A stretch of 44,989 nt of DNA from an uncultured Ruminococcus sp. (lineage in GTDB: Bacteria; Bacillota; Clostridia; Oscillospirales; Ruminococcaceae), in assembly GCA_937902395.1 (NCBI GenBank), contig CALGTV010000021.1, positions 1 to 44,989 of the forward strand, written 5' to 3'. The notes beneath the pieces are model-generated. The model worked only from the letters and a program-made list of their open reading frames with translations. It did no database searches and had not been told where the DNA came from. The position numbers were made by a program, and so were the translations under genes. The stretch's first letter is position 1, and each line of letters begins with the position of its first letter. Shown here one piece after another: positions 33,690 through 42,452 of the stretch.

Positions 33690-34660
33690 TACTCAACACC
33701 CCTTTCGTGAACGATTGAGGGCTCACAGTCATTTACATCATAATCCGTAAGGGGACATTTTGTTGTTCTGTCTGCTCCAGCCTGAAATTCGCCGTAGAGG
33801 CTGTTTATATCCTTGATGAACTTTCTGTTGAGCAGGTGAAGCGGAATATTCTGAGGGCATACTCTCGTACATTCGCCGCAGTCGGTACATCTTCCTGCTA
33901 CGTGAAATGCGCGAATAATGTGGAACATCTTTTCCTCAAAGCTGTCAGCTGCGGCTTTCTGGTCTATCTGCGACTTCGGATTGTCAAATACGCAGTTTTC
34001 ACAAGTACAAGCAGGGCACACATTACGGCAGGCATTACAGCGGATACACTTTGAAAGCTCTCCCTGCCAGAAGTCGAAACGCTCCTGTGAGGTCATATTT
34101 TCAAGCTTTTCAACCATATCAAAACGCTTGGAATTAAGAACATCCCCTTCTGCACCTATAAGCTCATCATATTCAACGTGTTTCTTGCTCTTGCAGTTAG
34201 TACATTTTTCGCTGATTGCCTCATAAAAAGGCATAGTTTCAGTACCGTAGATAGTTTCGATTTTTAGAGTAAAATTCTCGTTTTTTACGCTTATTATACC
34301 GCTGATACCCTTTGCCTTTATCTTTTCAACATCAAGCTTCGGGCCTCCCGGAATACCGATAACATACACATTTTCACGAATAATTCTATGCTCATTCAGA
34401 AGCTGATTAAAGCTGTATGTATCACATGGTTTGAGAAAAGCGAGTATTTTTCCCTCTTTCCGTGATTCCTTAATAAGATATTTTGAAAGATTAGCCTGTG
34501 TAAATTCATCGCAGACAAAATTTCTTTCAAGCTCCCCTGCTGTCTCAAATACAGCTGGAGTGGAATCGTATGCAAATTCGCCCTTTTTCCAGCCTAAAAC
34601 ACGATTTACTGTGCCGTCAGCAAGGAGCTCCTTTGCTCTTTTTATCATTGCTTCCTGCAT
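33689..34660 (-). CDS. 4Fe-4S dicluster subunit, FloxC-like
   Basis: A 323-residue Fe-S protein. The N-terminal half has the FLKPCDTYSF segment and a CTNC pair that resemble FrhB/FdhB-type and hydrogenase-coupling subunits. The C-terminal half has CIRCNACRNVCP, a CTCENC segment and CTDCGECTRVCP. It overlaps mvhD by 16 bases and the next gene by one base, so the subunits are probably made in fixed ratio. Its role, an electron relay between FloxA and the HdrA/MvhD core, is inferred from the Flox family. Confidence 0.8.
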   Translation of the reverse strand: MQEAMIKRAKELLADGTVNRVLGWKKGEFAYDSTPAVFETAGELERNFVCDEFTQANLSKYLIKESRKEGKILAFLKPCDTYSFNQLLNEHRIIRENVYVIGIPGGPKLDVEKIKAKGISGIISVKNENFTLKIETIYGTETMPFYEAISEKCTNCKSKKHVEYDELIGAEGDVLNSKRFDMVEKLENMTSQERFDFWQGELSKCIRCNACRNVCPACTCENCVFDNPKSQIDQKAAADSFEEKMFHIIRAFHVAGRCTDCGECTRVCPQNIPLHLLNRKFIKDINSLYGEFQAGADRTTKCPLTDYDVNDCEPSIVHERGVE

Positions 34661-35085
34661 CTTAAATCCTCCAATCTGCGATTAGGACCAAGCTTTCTTA
34701 CATCATCTGTAAACTGATTCATTACAGCTGCAAACTTTGCTCCCTCAGCGGCAGATACCCATTCAAGACGGGTTCTGTTACGCTCGATACCAAGGAAATC
34801 AAGCATGCTGTAGAGAAGTGTAATTCTTCTTCTTGTGAAATAGTTACCCGAGGTGTAGTGGCAGTCGCCAGGGTGACAGCCGCATATAATTACGCCGTCT
34901 GCGCCTTTCTGGAATGCGCGGAGTATAAACATGGGGTTCACTCTGCATGAGCAGGGAACACGGATTATCTTTACATTTGTGGGATAATTCAGTCTGTTGG
35001 TGCCTGAGAGGTCTGCTCCTGCATATGAACACCAGTTACAGCAGAAAGCAACGATAACAGGCTCAAAATTTTCATTTACTTGCAT
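34645..35085 (-). CDS. mvhD: MvhD/FloxD-type iron-sulfur subunit
   Basis: A 146-residue protein with the canonical family pattern: CCNWCSYAGADLSG near the N-terminus, RVPCSCRV, and GADGVIICGCHPGDCHY. In methanogens MvhD passes electrons from hydrogenase to HdrA; in bacteria FloxD does so from NADH via Flox. The start is the ATG at 35085 with GGAGG, overlapping the hdrA stop by 10 bases. The frame to 35184 is antisense-like read-through within hdrA and is excluded. Confidence 0.93.
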   Translation of the reverse strand: MQVNENFEPVIVAFCCNWCSYAGADLSGTNRLNYPTNVKIIRVPCSCRVNPMFILRAFQKGADGVIICGCHPGDCHYTSGNYFTRRRITLLYSMLDFLGIERNRTRLEWVSAAEGAKFAAVMNQFTDDVRKLGPNRRLEDLRCRKQ

Positions 35086-37067
35086 ATTGCGTCTACCTCC
35101 GACATAATCTGGCTGTTTGAGAAGCCGTTCAAATCCATTGCTCCCGAGGGACAGGCAACCGTACAAGCGCCGCAGCCCTGACATACCGCAGGATTAACGC
35201 TGGCAACGCGGCGGATAGCTGTTGAACGATCGGGCATTCTGAATTCCTTGTCCTGATATGTGATAGCACCGTATGGACATACCTTTTCACAGGAGGAACA
35301 GCCGTTGCACATAAGCTCGTCGCTGTGGGCAACACAGGGATTGCAGGTGATGCTGTTCTTGCAGAGAAGTCCGATAGCCTTTGCAGCTGCGGCACTTGCC
35401 TGCGCTACTGTTTCGGGGATATCCTTTGGTCCCTGACAAGCTCCCGAAAGGAATATACCTGCTGTTGCGGATTCTACTGGACGGAGCTTCGGGTGCGCCT
35501 CAGTGAAGAAATCGTTTGTGTCCATTTGTGTTGTAAGCATTGTAGCAAGGGGACGGGCTGTCTTGTCGGGCTCAATAGCAGCCGCAAGTACAACCATATC
35601 AGCGTCAATGTGAAGCTGCTCATTCGAAAGCAAATCGGAAGCCTGAACGTCAATAGTGCCGTCAGCCTTTGGAGTTACCTTGCCTACCATACCCTTGATG
35701 TAGTGTACACCATATTGCTCAACGGCGCGGCGATAGAACTCGTCAAAATTCTTGCCGGAAGTACGAACATCTATATAGAATACATAAACCTCTGTATCAG
35801 GGTATTTCTCACGTATAAGCATAGCGTGCTTTGCGGTATACATACAGCAGATTTTGGAGCAGTAAGGCTTGCCCTTTTCGTCGTCACATCTTGAACCTAC
35901 GCACTGAACAAATACAATAGTATGAGGGTGCTTCTTGTCAGAGGGACGAAGAAGCGTACCGCCGTTTGGTCCTGCCGCATTCATAAGTCTTTCCAGCTCA
36001 AGAGATGTTACAACATCGGGACACCAGCTGTATGCAAATTCATCGTATTTGTCAAGCTTAATGGGATTAAATCCTGTAGCAACCACGATCGCACCATATT
36101 TCTGCTCAACAAAGCGGTCAGTCTGCTTATAATCGATAGCACCCACGGAGCATACCTTGGAGCATACACCGCACTTACCGTTTTTAAGCATCATGCAGTA
36201 ATTCGGGTCAATTGTAGCAACCTTGGGAACAGCCTGAGCAAAAGGAATATATACAGCCGTTCTGTTATCAAGTCCCATATTGAACTCGTTGGGAACTTTC
36301 TTCATGGGACACTTTTCTGTACAAAGTCCGCATCCCGTACATTTTGTTTCATCAACGAAACGTGCCTTTTTCTTGATTGTAACTGTGAAATTGCCAACAA
36401 ATCCCTTTACATCGGCAATTTCGCTGAATGAGTGAATTGTAATCTTCTCATTCTGTGCAGCCTCAACCATTTTGGGAGTAAGTATACAAGCGGCACAGTC
36501 AAGAGTCGGGAAAGTCTTGTCAATCTGCGCCATTTTTCCGCCGATTGTAGGCTCTTTTTCAACAATATCAACTTCAAAGCCTGCCTCTGCAATGTCAAGA
36601 GCTGTCTGGATTCCCGCAATACCGCCGCCGATAACAAGAGCGCGCTTTACTACAGGGCTTTCACCTGCGGTAAGAGGTGTATTCAGATGAACTTTGGCAA
36701 TTGCAGCTTTACCGAGAACAATAGCCTTATCGGTTGCAGATGCGATTTCCTTGTGAATCCATGAGCACTGCTCGCGGATATTTGCAATTTCCACAAGATA
36801 TGGATTAAGTCCAGCCGCAGATGCCGCTTTTCTGAATGTATTCTCATGCATACGGGGTGAACATGAGCATACTACAACTCCTGTAAGTTTATGCTCCTTG
36901 ATAGCTGTCTTGACCAAATCCTGTCCCGATTCGGAGCACATATACTGATAATCCTGAGATATAACAACTCCAGGCTCATTTGCAAGAGCCTGAGCTACAG
37001 CCTTAACGTCAACCGTCGCGGCAATATTTGTTCCGCAGTGGCAGACAAAAACACCTATTCTCTGCAT
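35076..37067 (-). CDS. hdrA: HdrA, flavin-based electron-bifurcating subunit
   Basis: A 663-residue HdrA. It has the N-terminal domain with CHCGTN and CSCSPRMHE, a thioredoxin-reductase-like FAD domain (GGGIAGIQTALDIAEAG near 147; EKEPTIGGKM; TLDCAACILTPKM), a ferredoxin insert (CTGCGLCTEKCP; CGVCSKVC), and two C-terminal [4Fe-4S] motifs (CNGCSSCEKVCP; CQGCGACTVACP). The FAD in this subunit splits electron pairs between low- and high-potential acceptors. Length and motif order are those of the methanogen and sulfate-reducer enzymes. Confidence 0.95.
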   Translation of the reverse strand: MQRIGVFVCHCGTNIAATVDVKAVAQALANEPGVVISQDYQYMCSESGQDLVKTAIKEHKLTGVVVCSCSPRMHENTFRKAASAAGLNPYLVEIANIREQCSWIHKEIASATDKAIVLGKAAIAKVHLNTPLTAGESPVVKRALVIGGGIAGIQTALDIAEAGFEVDIVEKEPTIGGKMAQIDKTFPTLDCAACILTPKMVEAAQNEKITIHSFSEIADVKGFVGNFTVTIKKKARFVDETKCTGCGLCTEKCPMKKVPNEFNMGLDNRTAVYIPFAQAVPKVATIDPNYCMMLKNGKCGVCSKVCSVGAIDYKQTDRFVEQKYGAIVVATGFNPIKLDKYDEFAYSWCPDVVTSLELERLMNAAGPNGGTLLRPSDKKHPHTIVFVQCVGSRCDDEKGKPYCSKICCMYTAKHAMLIREKYPDTEVYVFYIDVRTSGKNFDEFYRRAVEQYGVHYIKGMVGKVTPKADGTIDVQASDLLSNEQLHIDADMVVLAAAIEPDKTARPLATMLTTQMDTNDFFTEAHPKLRPVESATAGIFLSGACQGPKDIPETVAQASAAAAKAIGLLCKNSITCNPCVAHSDELMCNGCSSCEKVCPYGAITYQDKEFRMPDRSTAIRRVASVNPAVCQGCGACTVACPSGAMDLNGFSNSQIMSEVDAICK

Positions 37068-37079
37068 ATCTGCTCCTCC

Positions 37080-37463
37080 TTACTTTGTATATTTTCTGAA
37101 TGCTGTGACAATTGCCTGCTGTGGCATATCATCGTCAAGCATTGCGGGTATCTGGTCGGGTATAAGGTGATTTTTCCCCTGCTTTCTCACTGCTGTAAGA
37201 CGTACAGCCTCAACTACCTTTGCAGGCTCAACGCCTCTGGGGCATCTCTCAACGCAGGCAAAGCAGGTAAGACATTTATAGAGGGAATCGGAATTGAGCA
37301 GCGGCTCAATATCGCCCTTTTCAACCATATACACAAACTGGTGGGGATGATATTCCATTTCAGCATATGAGGGGCAGGTGGCAGTACATTTTCCGCATCT
37401 CATACACTTACGAACATTTACTCCGCTGGTAATATCAATCCAGTCCTTTTCGTACTTATTCAT
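37080..37463 (-). CDS. hdrC: HdrC, iron-sulfur subunit
   Basis: A 127-residue protein with two [4Fe-4S] motifs (CMRCGKCTATCP and CLTCFACVERCP), which link HdrA to HdrB. The start is the ATG at 37463 with AAGGAGG, overlapping hdrB by 8 bases. HdrA follows 12 bases later. Confidence 0.93.
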   Translation of the reverse strand: MNKYEKDWIDITSGVNVRKCMRCGKCTATCPSYAEMEYHPHQFVYMVEKGDIEPLLNSDSLYKCLTCFACVERCPRGVEPAKVVEAVRLTAVRKQGKNHLIPDQIPAMLDDDMPQQAIVTAFRKYTK

Positions 37464-38250
37464 TGTCAGCCTCCTTAAGACCGAGAGCCTCAGCAAGAAG
37501 CTCTGTGAAGTAGTACACAGGCATATCGCTGCCTGAATTTTTCTTTAAGTTATAAAGGCACAGAGGACAGGCTGTAATTATCATATCAGCGCCCATTTCC
37601 TCAGCAGAAGCCATTACCGCACTGCTTCTCTTTTCAGCCTGAGCCTTATCCTCCATTGCGATATATCCGCCGCAGCACTCGTTTCTCTGGGCATATATCA
37701 CGGGAGTGCCGCCGATAGCTCTGATGAAATCCTCCATAATAACGGGATTTTCGGGATTATCCATAGCAAGTGCCTTTGAGGGACGGAGAAGCAGACAGCC
37801 GTAATATGCGGCAATTTTCTTATCCTTGAATGGATTTACAACCTTTTCCTTCAGCTTATCAAAGCCCACAACATCGCGGAGAAGTTCAAGATAGTGGTAA
37901 ACCTTAGTATCTCCCGTGTAGGCTTCATCAAGTCCGAGGTAGCGCTGAACCTTTGCAACCATAGCCTCATTGTGCGATATATCGTAATTAGTCTGCTTTA
38001 TAACGTTGTGACAAGCGGAACATACAGTTACAAGTCCCGCTGTTTCCTTTCCTGCAATAAGAGTTCTTACAGCAGAAAGCTTTGTAGCAACCTCATTTGT
38101 AGCTGTAGTATACGCACCGCCGCAGCACTGCCAGTTTTCAGGCTCAACAAGGCTTATACCGAGAGCCTCAGCGGATGCTCTTGCGTATGTATCCAGTTCC
38201 TTAGCCTTGGTTCTCAGGGTACAGCCCGGATAATATGTAAATGTTTCCAT
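37456..38250 (-). CDS. hdrB: HdrB, CCG-domain subunit with non-cubane clusters
   Basis: A 264-residue protein with two CCG (DUF224) motifs: YYPGC with QCCGGAY and CSACHN in the first half, and YYGCLLLRP with ECCGGY and CPLCLYN in the second. In methanogens these hold two [9Fe-2S]-type clusters that reduce CoM-S-S-CoB; in sulfate reducers the acceptor is thought to be DsrC. Neither substrate is expected here. It sits 24 bases after fumC, so the acceptor may be the fumarate reductase or a small disulfide. Confidence 0.93.
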   Translation of the reverse strand: METFTYYPGCTLRTKAKELDTYARASAEALGISLVEPENWQCCGGAYTTATNEVATKLSAVRTLIAGKETAGLVTVCSACHNVIKQTNYDISHNEAMVAKVQRYLGLDEAYTGDTKVYHYLELLRDVVGFDKLKEKVVNPFKDKKIAAYYGCLLLRPSKALAMDNPENPVIMEDFIRAIGGTPVIYAQRNECCGGYIAMEDKAQAEKRSSAVMASAEEMGADMIITACPLCLYNLKKNSGSDMPVYYFTELLAEALGLKEADNE

Positions 38251-38274
38251 AGCATTTTCCTTTCTGTTGAAGCC

Positions 38275-39651
38275 TTATACCATCTGTTCGGGGTGGAAAA
38301 CCTCGTCGAATTTTTCGGCTGTGAGGAATCCAAGCTCCACGCAGGCTTCTTTAAGGGAAATATTGTCCTTGAATGCCTTTTTTGCAGTCTTTGCGGCATT
38401 CTCATATCCGATGTAGGGATTCAGCGCTGTTACAAGCATAAGGGAATTGTGGAGATTATGGTGCATTTTCTCCTTGTTTGCCTTTATACCAACTGCACAG
38501 TTATTGTTGAAGGAAATGATTGATTCTGCAAGAAGTCTTGCTGACTGTAAGAAATTATATGCGCATACGGGCATAAATACGTTAAGCTCGAAATTACCCT
38601 GTGAAGCCGCCATACCAACTGCCACATCGTTGCCCATTACCTGTACTGCAACCATTGTTGCCTGCTCGCATTGTGTAGGATTTACCTTTCCGGGCATAAT
38701 TGAAGAACCAGGCTCGTTTTCGGGAATGAAAATTTCTCCAAGACCGTCACGGGGACCTGATGCAAGCCAGCGTACATCGTTGGCAATTTTCATCATATCT
38801 GCGGCAAGAGCCTTTAATGCACCGTGGGCGAAAACAATTTCGTCCTTTGATGTGAGGGAGTGAAATTTATTTGGTGCTGTAACGAATTTCTTTCCTGTAA
38901 TAGCGCTTATAGCCTCGGCGGATTTTTCAGCAAATCCCTCGGGAGCATTAAGTCCTGTGCCTACAGCTGTACCGCCCAAAGCAAGCTCTTTCAGCTCCTC
39001 ACAGGAAGAAATAATCATCTTTCTGTCCTTTTCAAGAGATGAACGCCAGCCGCTTATCTCTTGTGAGAACTTAATAGGAGTTGCGTCCTGAAGATGTGTA
39101 CGTCCGCTTTTTACAATACCCTCGTTTTCGGCTTCAAGGCGGATAAACGTCTCGATAAGGGTATCAACTGCAGGGATAACCTTATCCTCAATGGCAATTA
39201 CAGCGGCTATGTGCATAGCTGTGGGGAATGTATCGTTTGAGGACTGGCTCATATTTATATCATCGTTGGGATGAAGAAGCTTACTGCCTGCAATTTCATT
39301 TCCGCGGTTAGCTATTACCTCATTTGCGTTCATATTGGACTGTGTGCCGCTTCCAGTCTGCCATACAACAAGTGGGAAATGGTCGTTGAGAGATCCGCTT
39401 ATAACCTCATCACAAGCCTTTGTGATTGCCGCAAGCTTTTCCTCAGTCATTTTCTCAGGCTTCAATTCATTATTGGCAATTGCAGCCGCTTTTTTAAGAA
39501 TTCCGAAAGCGTGGGTAATTTCACGAGGCATAGTCTCGATTCCTACACCGATAGGGAAATTCTGATGACTTCTCTCGGTCTGCGCCGCCCAGTACTTGTC
39601 AGCCGGCACTTTTACCTCTCCCATAGAGTCATGTTCAATACGATAATCCAT
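38275..39651 (-). CDS. fumC: Class II fumarate hydratase
   Basis: A 458-residue class II fumarase that interconverts malate and fumarate. It has TGSGTQSNMNANEV near residue 96, SQSSNDTFPTAMH near 130, GRTHLQDATP and the signature GSSIMPGKVNPTQ near 315. It is oxygen-stable and has no Fe-S cluster. The start is the ATG at 39651 with AGGTGG. As the first gene before hdrB-frdA, it feeds fumarate to the reductase. A candidate promoter and Rex half-site lie at 39723-39738. Confidence 0.97.
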   Translation of the reverse strand: MDYRIEHDSMGEVKVPADKYWAAQTERSHQNFPIGVGIETMPREITHAFGILKKAAAIANNELKPEKMTEEKLAAITKACDEVISGSLNDHFPLVVWQTGSGTQSNMNANEVIANRGNEIAGSKLLHPNDDINMSQSSNDTFPTAMHIAAVIAIEDKVIPAVDTLIETFIRLEAENEGIVKSGRTHLQDATPIKFSQEISGWRSSLEKDRKMIISSCEELKELALGGTAVGTGLNAPEGFAEKSAEAISAITGKKFVTAPNKFHSLTSKDEIVFAHGALKALAADMMKIANDVRWLASGPRDGLGEIFIPENEPGSSIMPGKVNPTQCEQATMVAVQVMGNDVAVGMAASQGNFELNVFMPVCAYNFLQSARLLAESIISFNNNCAVGIKANKEKMHHNLHNSLMLVTALNPYIGYENAAKTAKKAFKDNISLKEACVELGFLTAEKFDEVFHPEQMV

Positions 39652-39722
39652 TGTAATTACCACCTTTACACTAAAGAATTTTATTCACTTTTAAAAAGGA
39701 TCCTCTAAAAGATAGTGATTTT

Positions 39723-39738
39723 TTAACAAGTGATTATA
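39723..39738 (-). promoter_or_regulatory. Candidate promoter with Rex half-site before fumC
   Basis: On minus, TATAAT (39738-39733) is followed at once by CACTTGTTAA. TTGTTAA (39729-39723) equals one arm of the clostridial Rex consensus (TTGTTAA-N4-TTAACAA); the second arm is poor. The -35 box is weak. Confidence 0.35.
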
Positions 39739-39776
39739 TTTAAAAAAACTTATAGAAATACTGTAAACTATATGTA

Positions 39777-40427
39777 TCAGATATTTCCGCAAGTTTCGTT
39801 GTCAGAATTCAGACGGTATGAAAGTGTAGCAAGGCTGTCGCCAAGATGCACGTTTTCAACCGATATATCAGAATGTTCAATACGCAGGTCATAATGGGTA
39901 AAATTCCAGAAAGCCCTTACTCCCTTTGAAATAAGCCTGTCAACTTCCTTTGAAGCTGCCTCTTTGGGTATACAGAGTATTGCACATTGAGGCTTTGTTT
40001 CCTCACAGAAAGAATCCAGCTCACTTATATCAGATACGGTTATATCCCCTATCTTATCTCCGATAACCGCAGGGTTTCTATCGAAAATTCCCACAAGTTC
40101 AAAGCCCTTGCTTTCAAAATCTATGTGGGAGGCTATAGCTTTTCCGAGATTTCCCGCACCAATGAGAATAATAGGCGAGGTCTTATCAAGTCCAAGGATT
40201 TTTCCGATTTCCATTTTCAGAGCCGCCACATTATAGCCGTAGCCCTGCTGACCAAATTCGCCGAAGCAGTTGAAATCCTGTCGTATCTGTGAAGCGGTAA
40301 GTCCCATTTTTTCGGCAAGCTCTCTGGAGGATATGCGCACATATCCGTTGGTTTCCAGTTCTCCGAGAAAACGGTAATATCTTGGAAGCCGTCTGATTAC
40401 TGAATTTGATATTGTATTTTTTGACAT
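39777..40427 (-). CDS. rex: Redox-sensing transcriptional repressor Rex
   Basis: A 216-residue Rex that senses the NADH/NAD+ ratio. The N-terminal winged helix includes RLPRYYRFL, SSRELAEKMGLTASQIRQDF and FGEFGQQGYGYNV. The NAD-binding Rossmann domain has GAGNLGKAIASH near residue 91. Length is standard. It lies directly upstream of fumC and the Hdr/Flox/Frd operon in the same direction, so it probably controls the operon as well as other fermentation genes. Confidence 0.97.
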   Translation of the reverse strand: MSKNTISNSVIRRLPRYYRFLGELETNGYVRISSRELAEKMGLTASQIRQDFNCFGEFGQQGYGYNVAALKMEIGKILGLDKTSPIILIGAGNLGKAIASHIDFESKGFELVGIFDRNPAVIGDKIGDITVSDISELDSFCEETKPQCAILCIPKEAASKEVDRLISKGVRAFWNFTHYDLRIEHSDISVENVHLGDSLATLSYRLNSDNETCGNI

Positions 40428-40449
40428 ATTTCTGCCCTTCTTTATATGA

Positions 40450-40477
40450 CGCGGAAGCTGTTTTTCAACAGCCTCCG
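40450..40477 (-). terminator. Hairpin between icd and rex
   Basis: A 12-bp stem with one mismatch and a 4-base loop lies 10 bases after the icd stop. A U-tract is lacking, so termination is uncertain. Confidence 0.45.
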
Positions 40478-40487
40478 CAATCGGCTA

Positions 40488-41699
40488 TTACATCATTTTG
40501 TCAAGATTTACCTTGATTTCTTCAAGGAATGTCTTGGAATCAACCTTTTTCTTGTTCTCCAGCTTGGAAATAAGATAGAGGTCGCCTGTCATGATACCGT
40601 TTTCAATTGTCTGGATTGTAGCCTTTTCAAGCTTATCTGCAAACTCGCAAAGCTCAGGAGTGCCGTCAAGCTCGCCTCTCTTGCGGAGTGCACCGCTCCA
40701 TGCAAATATAGTTGCAACAGAGTTTGTTGATGTCTCCTCGCCCTTGAGGTACTTGTAATAGTGGCGCTGTACTGTTCCGTGAGCAGCCTCGTACTCGTAA
40801 ATACCGTCGGGAGAAACAAGTACAGATGTCATCATAGCAAGTGAGCCATAAGCTGTGGAAACCATATCAGACATAACGTCGCCGTCATAGTTCTTGCAAG
40901 CCCAGATGTAGCCGCCCTCAGAACGGATAACTCTTGCAACAGCGTCATCAATGAGTGTGTAGAAATACTCAATGCCTGCTGCTTCATACTTTTCCTTGTA
41001 CTCGTTGTCGTAGATTTCCTGGAAAATATCCTTGAATCTGTGGTCGTACTTCTTAGAAATTGTATCCTTAGTAGCAAACCACACGTCCTGCTTTAAGTCA
41101 AGACCATAGTTGAGACAAGCTCTTGCAAAACCTGCAATTGAGTTATCAAGGTTGTGAAGTCCCTGAATGATACCATCGGATTTTGCAAAATCGTGGATAA
41201 GCTCACGTGTTTCGTTGCCCTGTGCGTCAGTTACAACAAGCTCAGCCTTGCAGCCCTTTTCAACACGAATTTCAGCGTTCTTGTAAACATCGCCGTAAGC
41301 GTGACGAGCGATTGTGATAGGCTTTGTCCATGTGGGGATATAAGGCTCGATACCCTTAACGATGATAGGAGTTCTGAAAACTGTACCGTCAAGAGCAGCT
41401 CTGATTGTGCCGTTAGGTGACTTCCACATCTGTGTAAGGTTGTACTCAGGCATTCTTGCAGCGTTAGGTGTAATTGTAGCACACTTTACAGCAACGCCGT
41501 ACTTTTTTGTAGCCTCAGCAGAATCAAGAGTAACCTGATCCTTTGTTTCCTCACGGTGCTTAAGTCCGAGATCGTAATACTCTGTGTTAAGCTCTACATA
41601 TGGAACGAGGAGGATATCCTTAATCCACTGCCAGAGGATTCGTGTCATCTCGTCGCCGTCCATTTCGACGAGTGGTGTTTTCATAATAATTTTAGCCAT
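40488..41699 (-). CDS. icd: NADP-dependent isocitrate dehydrogenase, homodimeric eukaryote-like type
   Basis: A 403-residue enzyme of the type found in eukaryotic cytosol and some bacteria, unlike E. coli Icd. Motifs are MDGDEMTRILW, the substrate-binding SPNGTIRAALDGTVFR near residue 94, and the cofactor segment EAAHGTVQRHYYKYLKG. It oxidises isocitrate to 2-oxoglutarate, giving NADPH, mainly for glutamate synthesis in an anaerobe. It has a good GGAGG site and follows the TraX gene by 20 bases, so it is likely in the aconitase operon. Confidence 0.96.
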   Translation of the reverse strand: MAKIIMKTPLVEMDGDEMTRILWQWIKDILLVPYVELNTEYYDLGLKHREETKDQVTLDSAEATKKYGVAVKCATITPNAARMPEYNLTQMWKSPNGTIRAALDGTVFRTPIIVKGIEPYIPTWTKPITIARHAYGDVYKNAEIRVEKGCKAELVVTDAQGNETRELIHDFAKSDGIIQGLHNLDNSIAGFARACLNYGLDLKQDVWFATKDTISKKYDHRFKDIFQEIYDNEYKEKYEAAGIEYFYTLIDDAVARVIRSEGGYIWACKNYDGDVMSDMVSTAYGSLAMMTSVLVSPDGIYEYEAAHGTVQRHYYKYLKGEETSTNSVATIFAWSGALRKRGELDGTPELCEFADKLEKATIQTIENGIMTGDLYLISKLENKKKVDSKTFLEEIKVNLDKMM

Positions 41700-41719
41700 T
41701 GGTTTTTACCTCCGTTTTA

Positions 41720-42436
41720 TTAAAAATAAAGAACTGATATAAGTCCCAATAAAAGCAAATGTGCGGGATAGAATATGTAAAATATCCATTTTGTTGATTT
41801 TGAACCGCCTCTTTCACCGTTATACATCGTCAACAGCGGAATTGGCAGAAATACACCGAATTTATAAAGATTCTGTGGAACAACTTCAGGTGCGTTGAAT
41901 AAAAATCTGAAAATCGGGACTATAAGCACCAGAAATGCAACTGCTCCAAAGCCAGCAAGCTGTTGTTTCTTATTTCCTCTTGCAAGCTCAAAAGCAAAGG
42001 TAAATAACAGCGCTTTACTTCCCCAATCGCAGTACTCTGTCAACATTGCAATCAACAAAATCGAAGCGAACTTCCAAACAGCTGGTATCTTTTCGTGATT
42101 GTATATATGCAGAGCTACAAGACACAAAAAAAGCGTCGTTATCATGCTCTCATTACATTTTCCGAAAAAGCTTCCCGTTTTGTAGAAGCAGTACGCGAAA
42201 TGAGATATAACTGCGAATATTCCCATACGCATCAGATATTTTTTGAAATCCCTTGTATAATGATAGCCTTCCGTAAGGAAAAAACACATTATTGGAGCTG
42301 TAATTCTTCCTATAGCGTGCATAATTTGTCCCAACGGAGAAGCTGTTGGTATCGCAAGCCAGCCTACGTGGTCGATAAACATGGCAAGAATTGCGATATA
42401 CTTCAAATCAGAAGCGGTTATACCTTTCTTTTTCAT
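41720..42436 (-). CDS. TraX-family membrane protein
   Basis: A 238-residue polytopic membrane protein with the TraX pattern: LKYIAILAMFIDHVGWL at the N-terminus, IGRITAPIMCFFLTEGYHYTR, and many hydrophobic helices to the C-terminus. TraX of F plasmid acetylates pilin; chromosomal homologues in Firmicutes are of unknown role and probably acyltransferases. The start is the ATG at 42436 (GGAGG at good spacing); a GTG two codons upstream is too close to that site. No conjugation genes are visible. Confidence 0.85.
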   Translation of the reverse strand: MKKKGITASDLKYIAILAMFIDHVGWLAIPTASPLGQIMHAIGRITAPIMCFFLTEGYHYTRDFKKYLMRMGIFAVISHFAYCFYKTGSFFGKCNESMITTLFLCLVALHIYNHEKIPAVWKFASILLIAMLTEYCDWGSKALLFTFAFELARGNKKQQLAGFGAVAFLVLIVPIFRFLFNAPEVVPQNLYKFGVFLPIPLLTMYNGERGGSKSTKWIFYIFYPAHLLLLGLISVLYF

Positions 42437-42452
42437 AGGCACAGCCTCCGTT

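Noticed and set aside
35076..38250. Methanogenic heterodisulfide reductase, suggesting archaeal DNA
   Set aside because: Promoters, ribosome binding sites, L32, Rex, Der and PlsY are all bacterial; HdrABC homologues are widespread in anaerobic bacteria.
41720..42436. Conjugation module signalled by traX
   Set aside because: No other tra, relaxase or type IV secretion genes are visible; chromosomal TraX homologues are common in Firmicutes.
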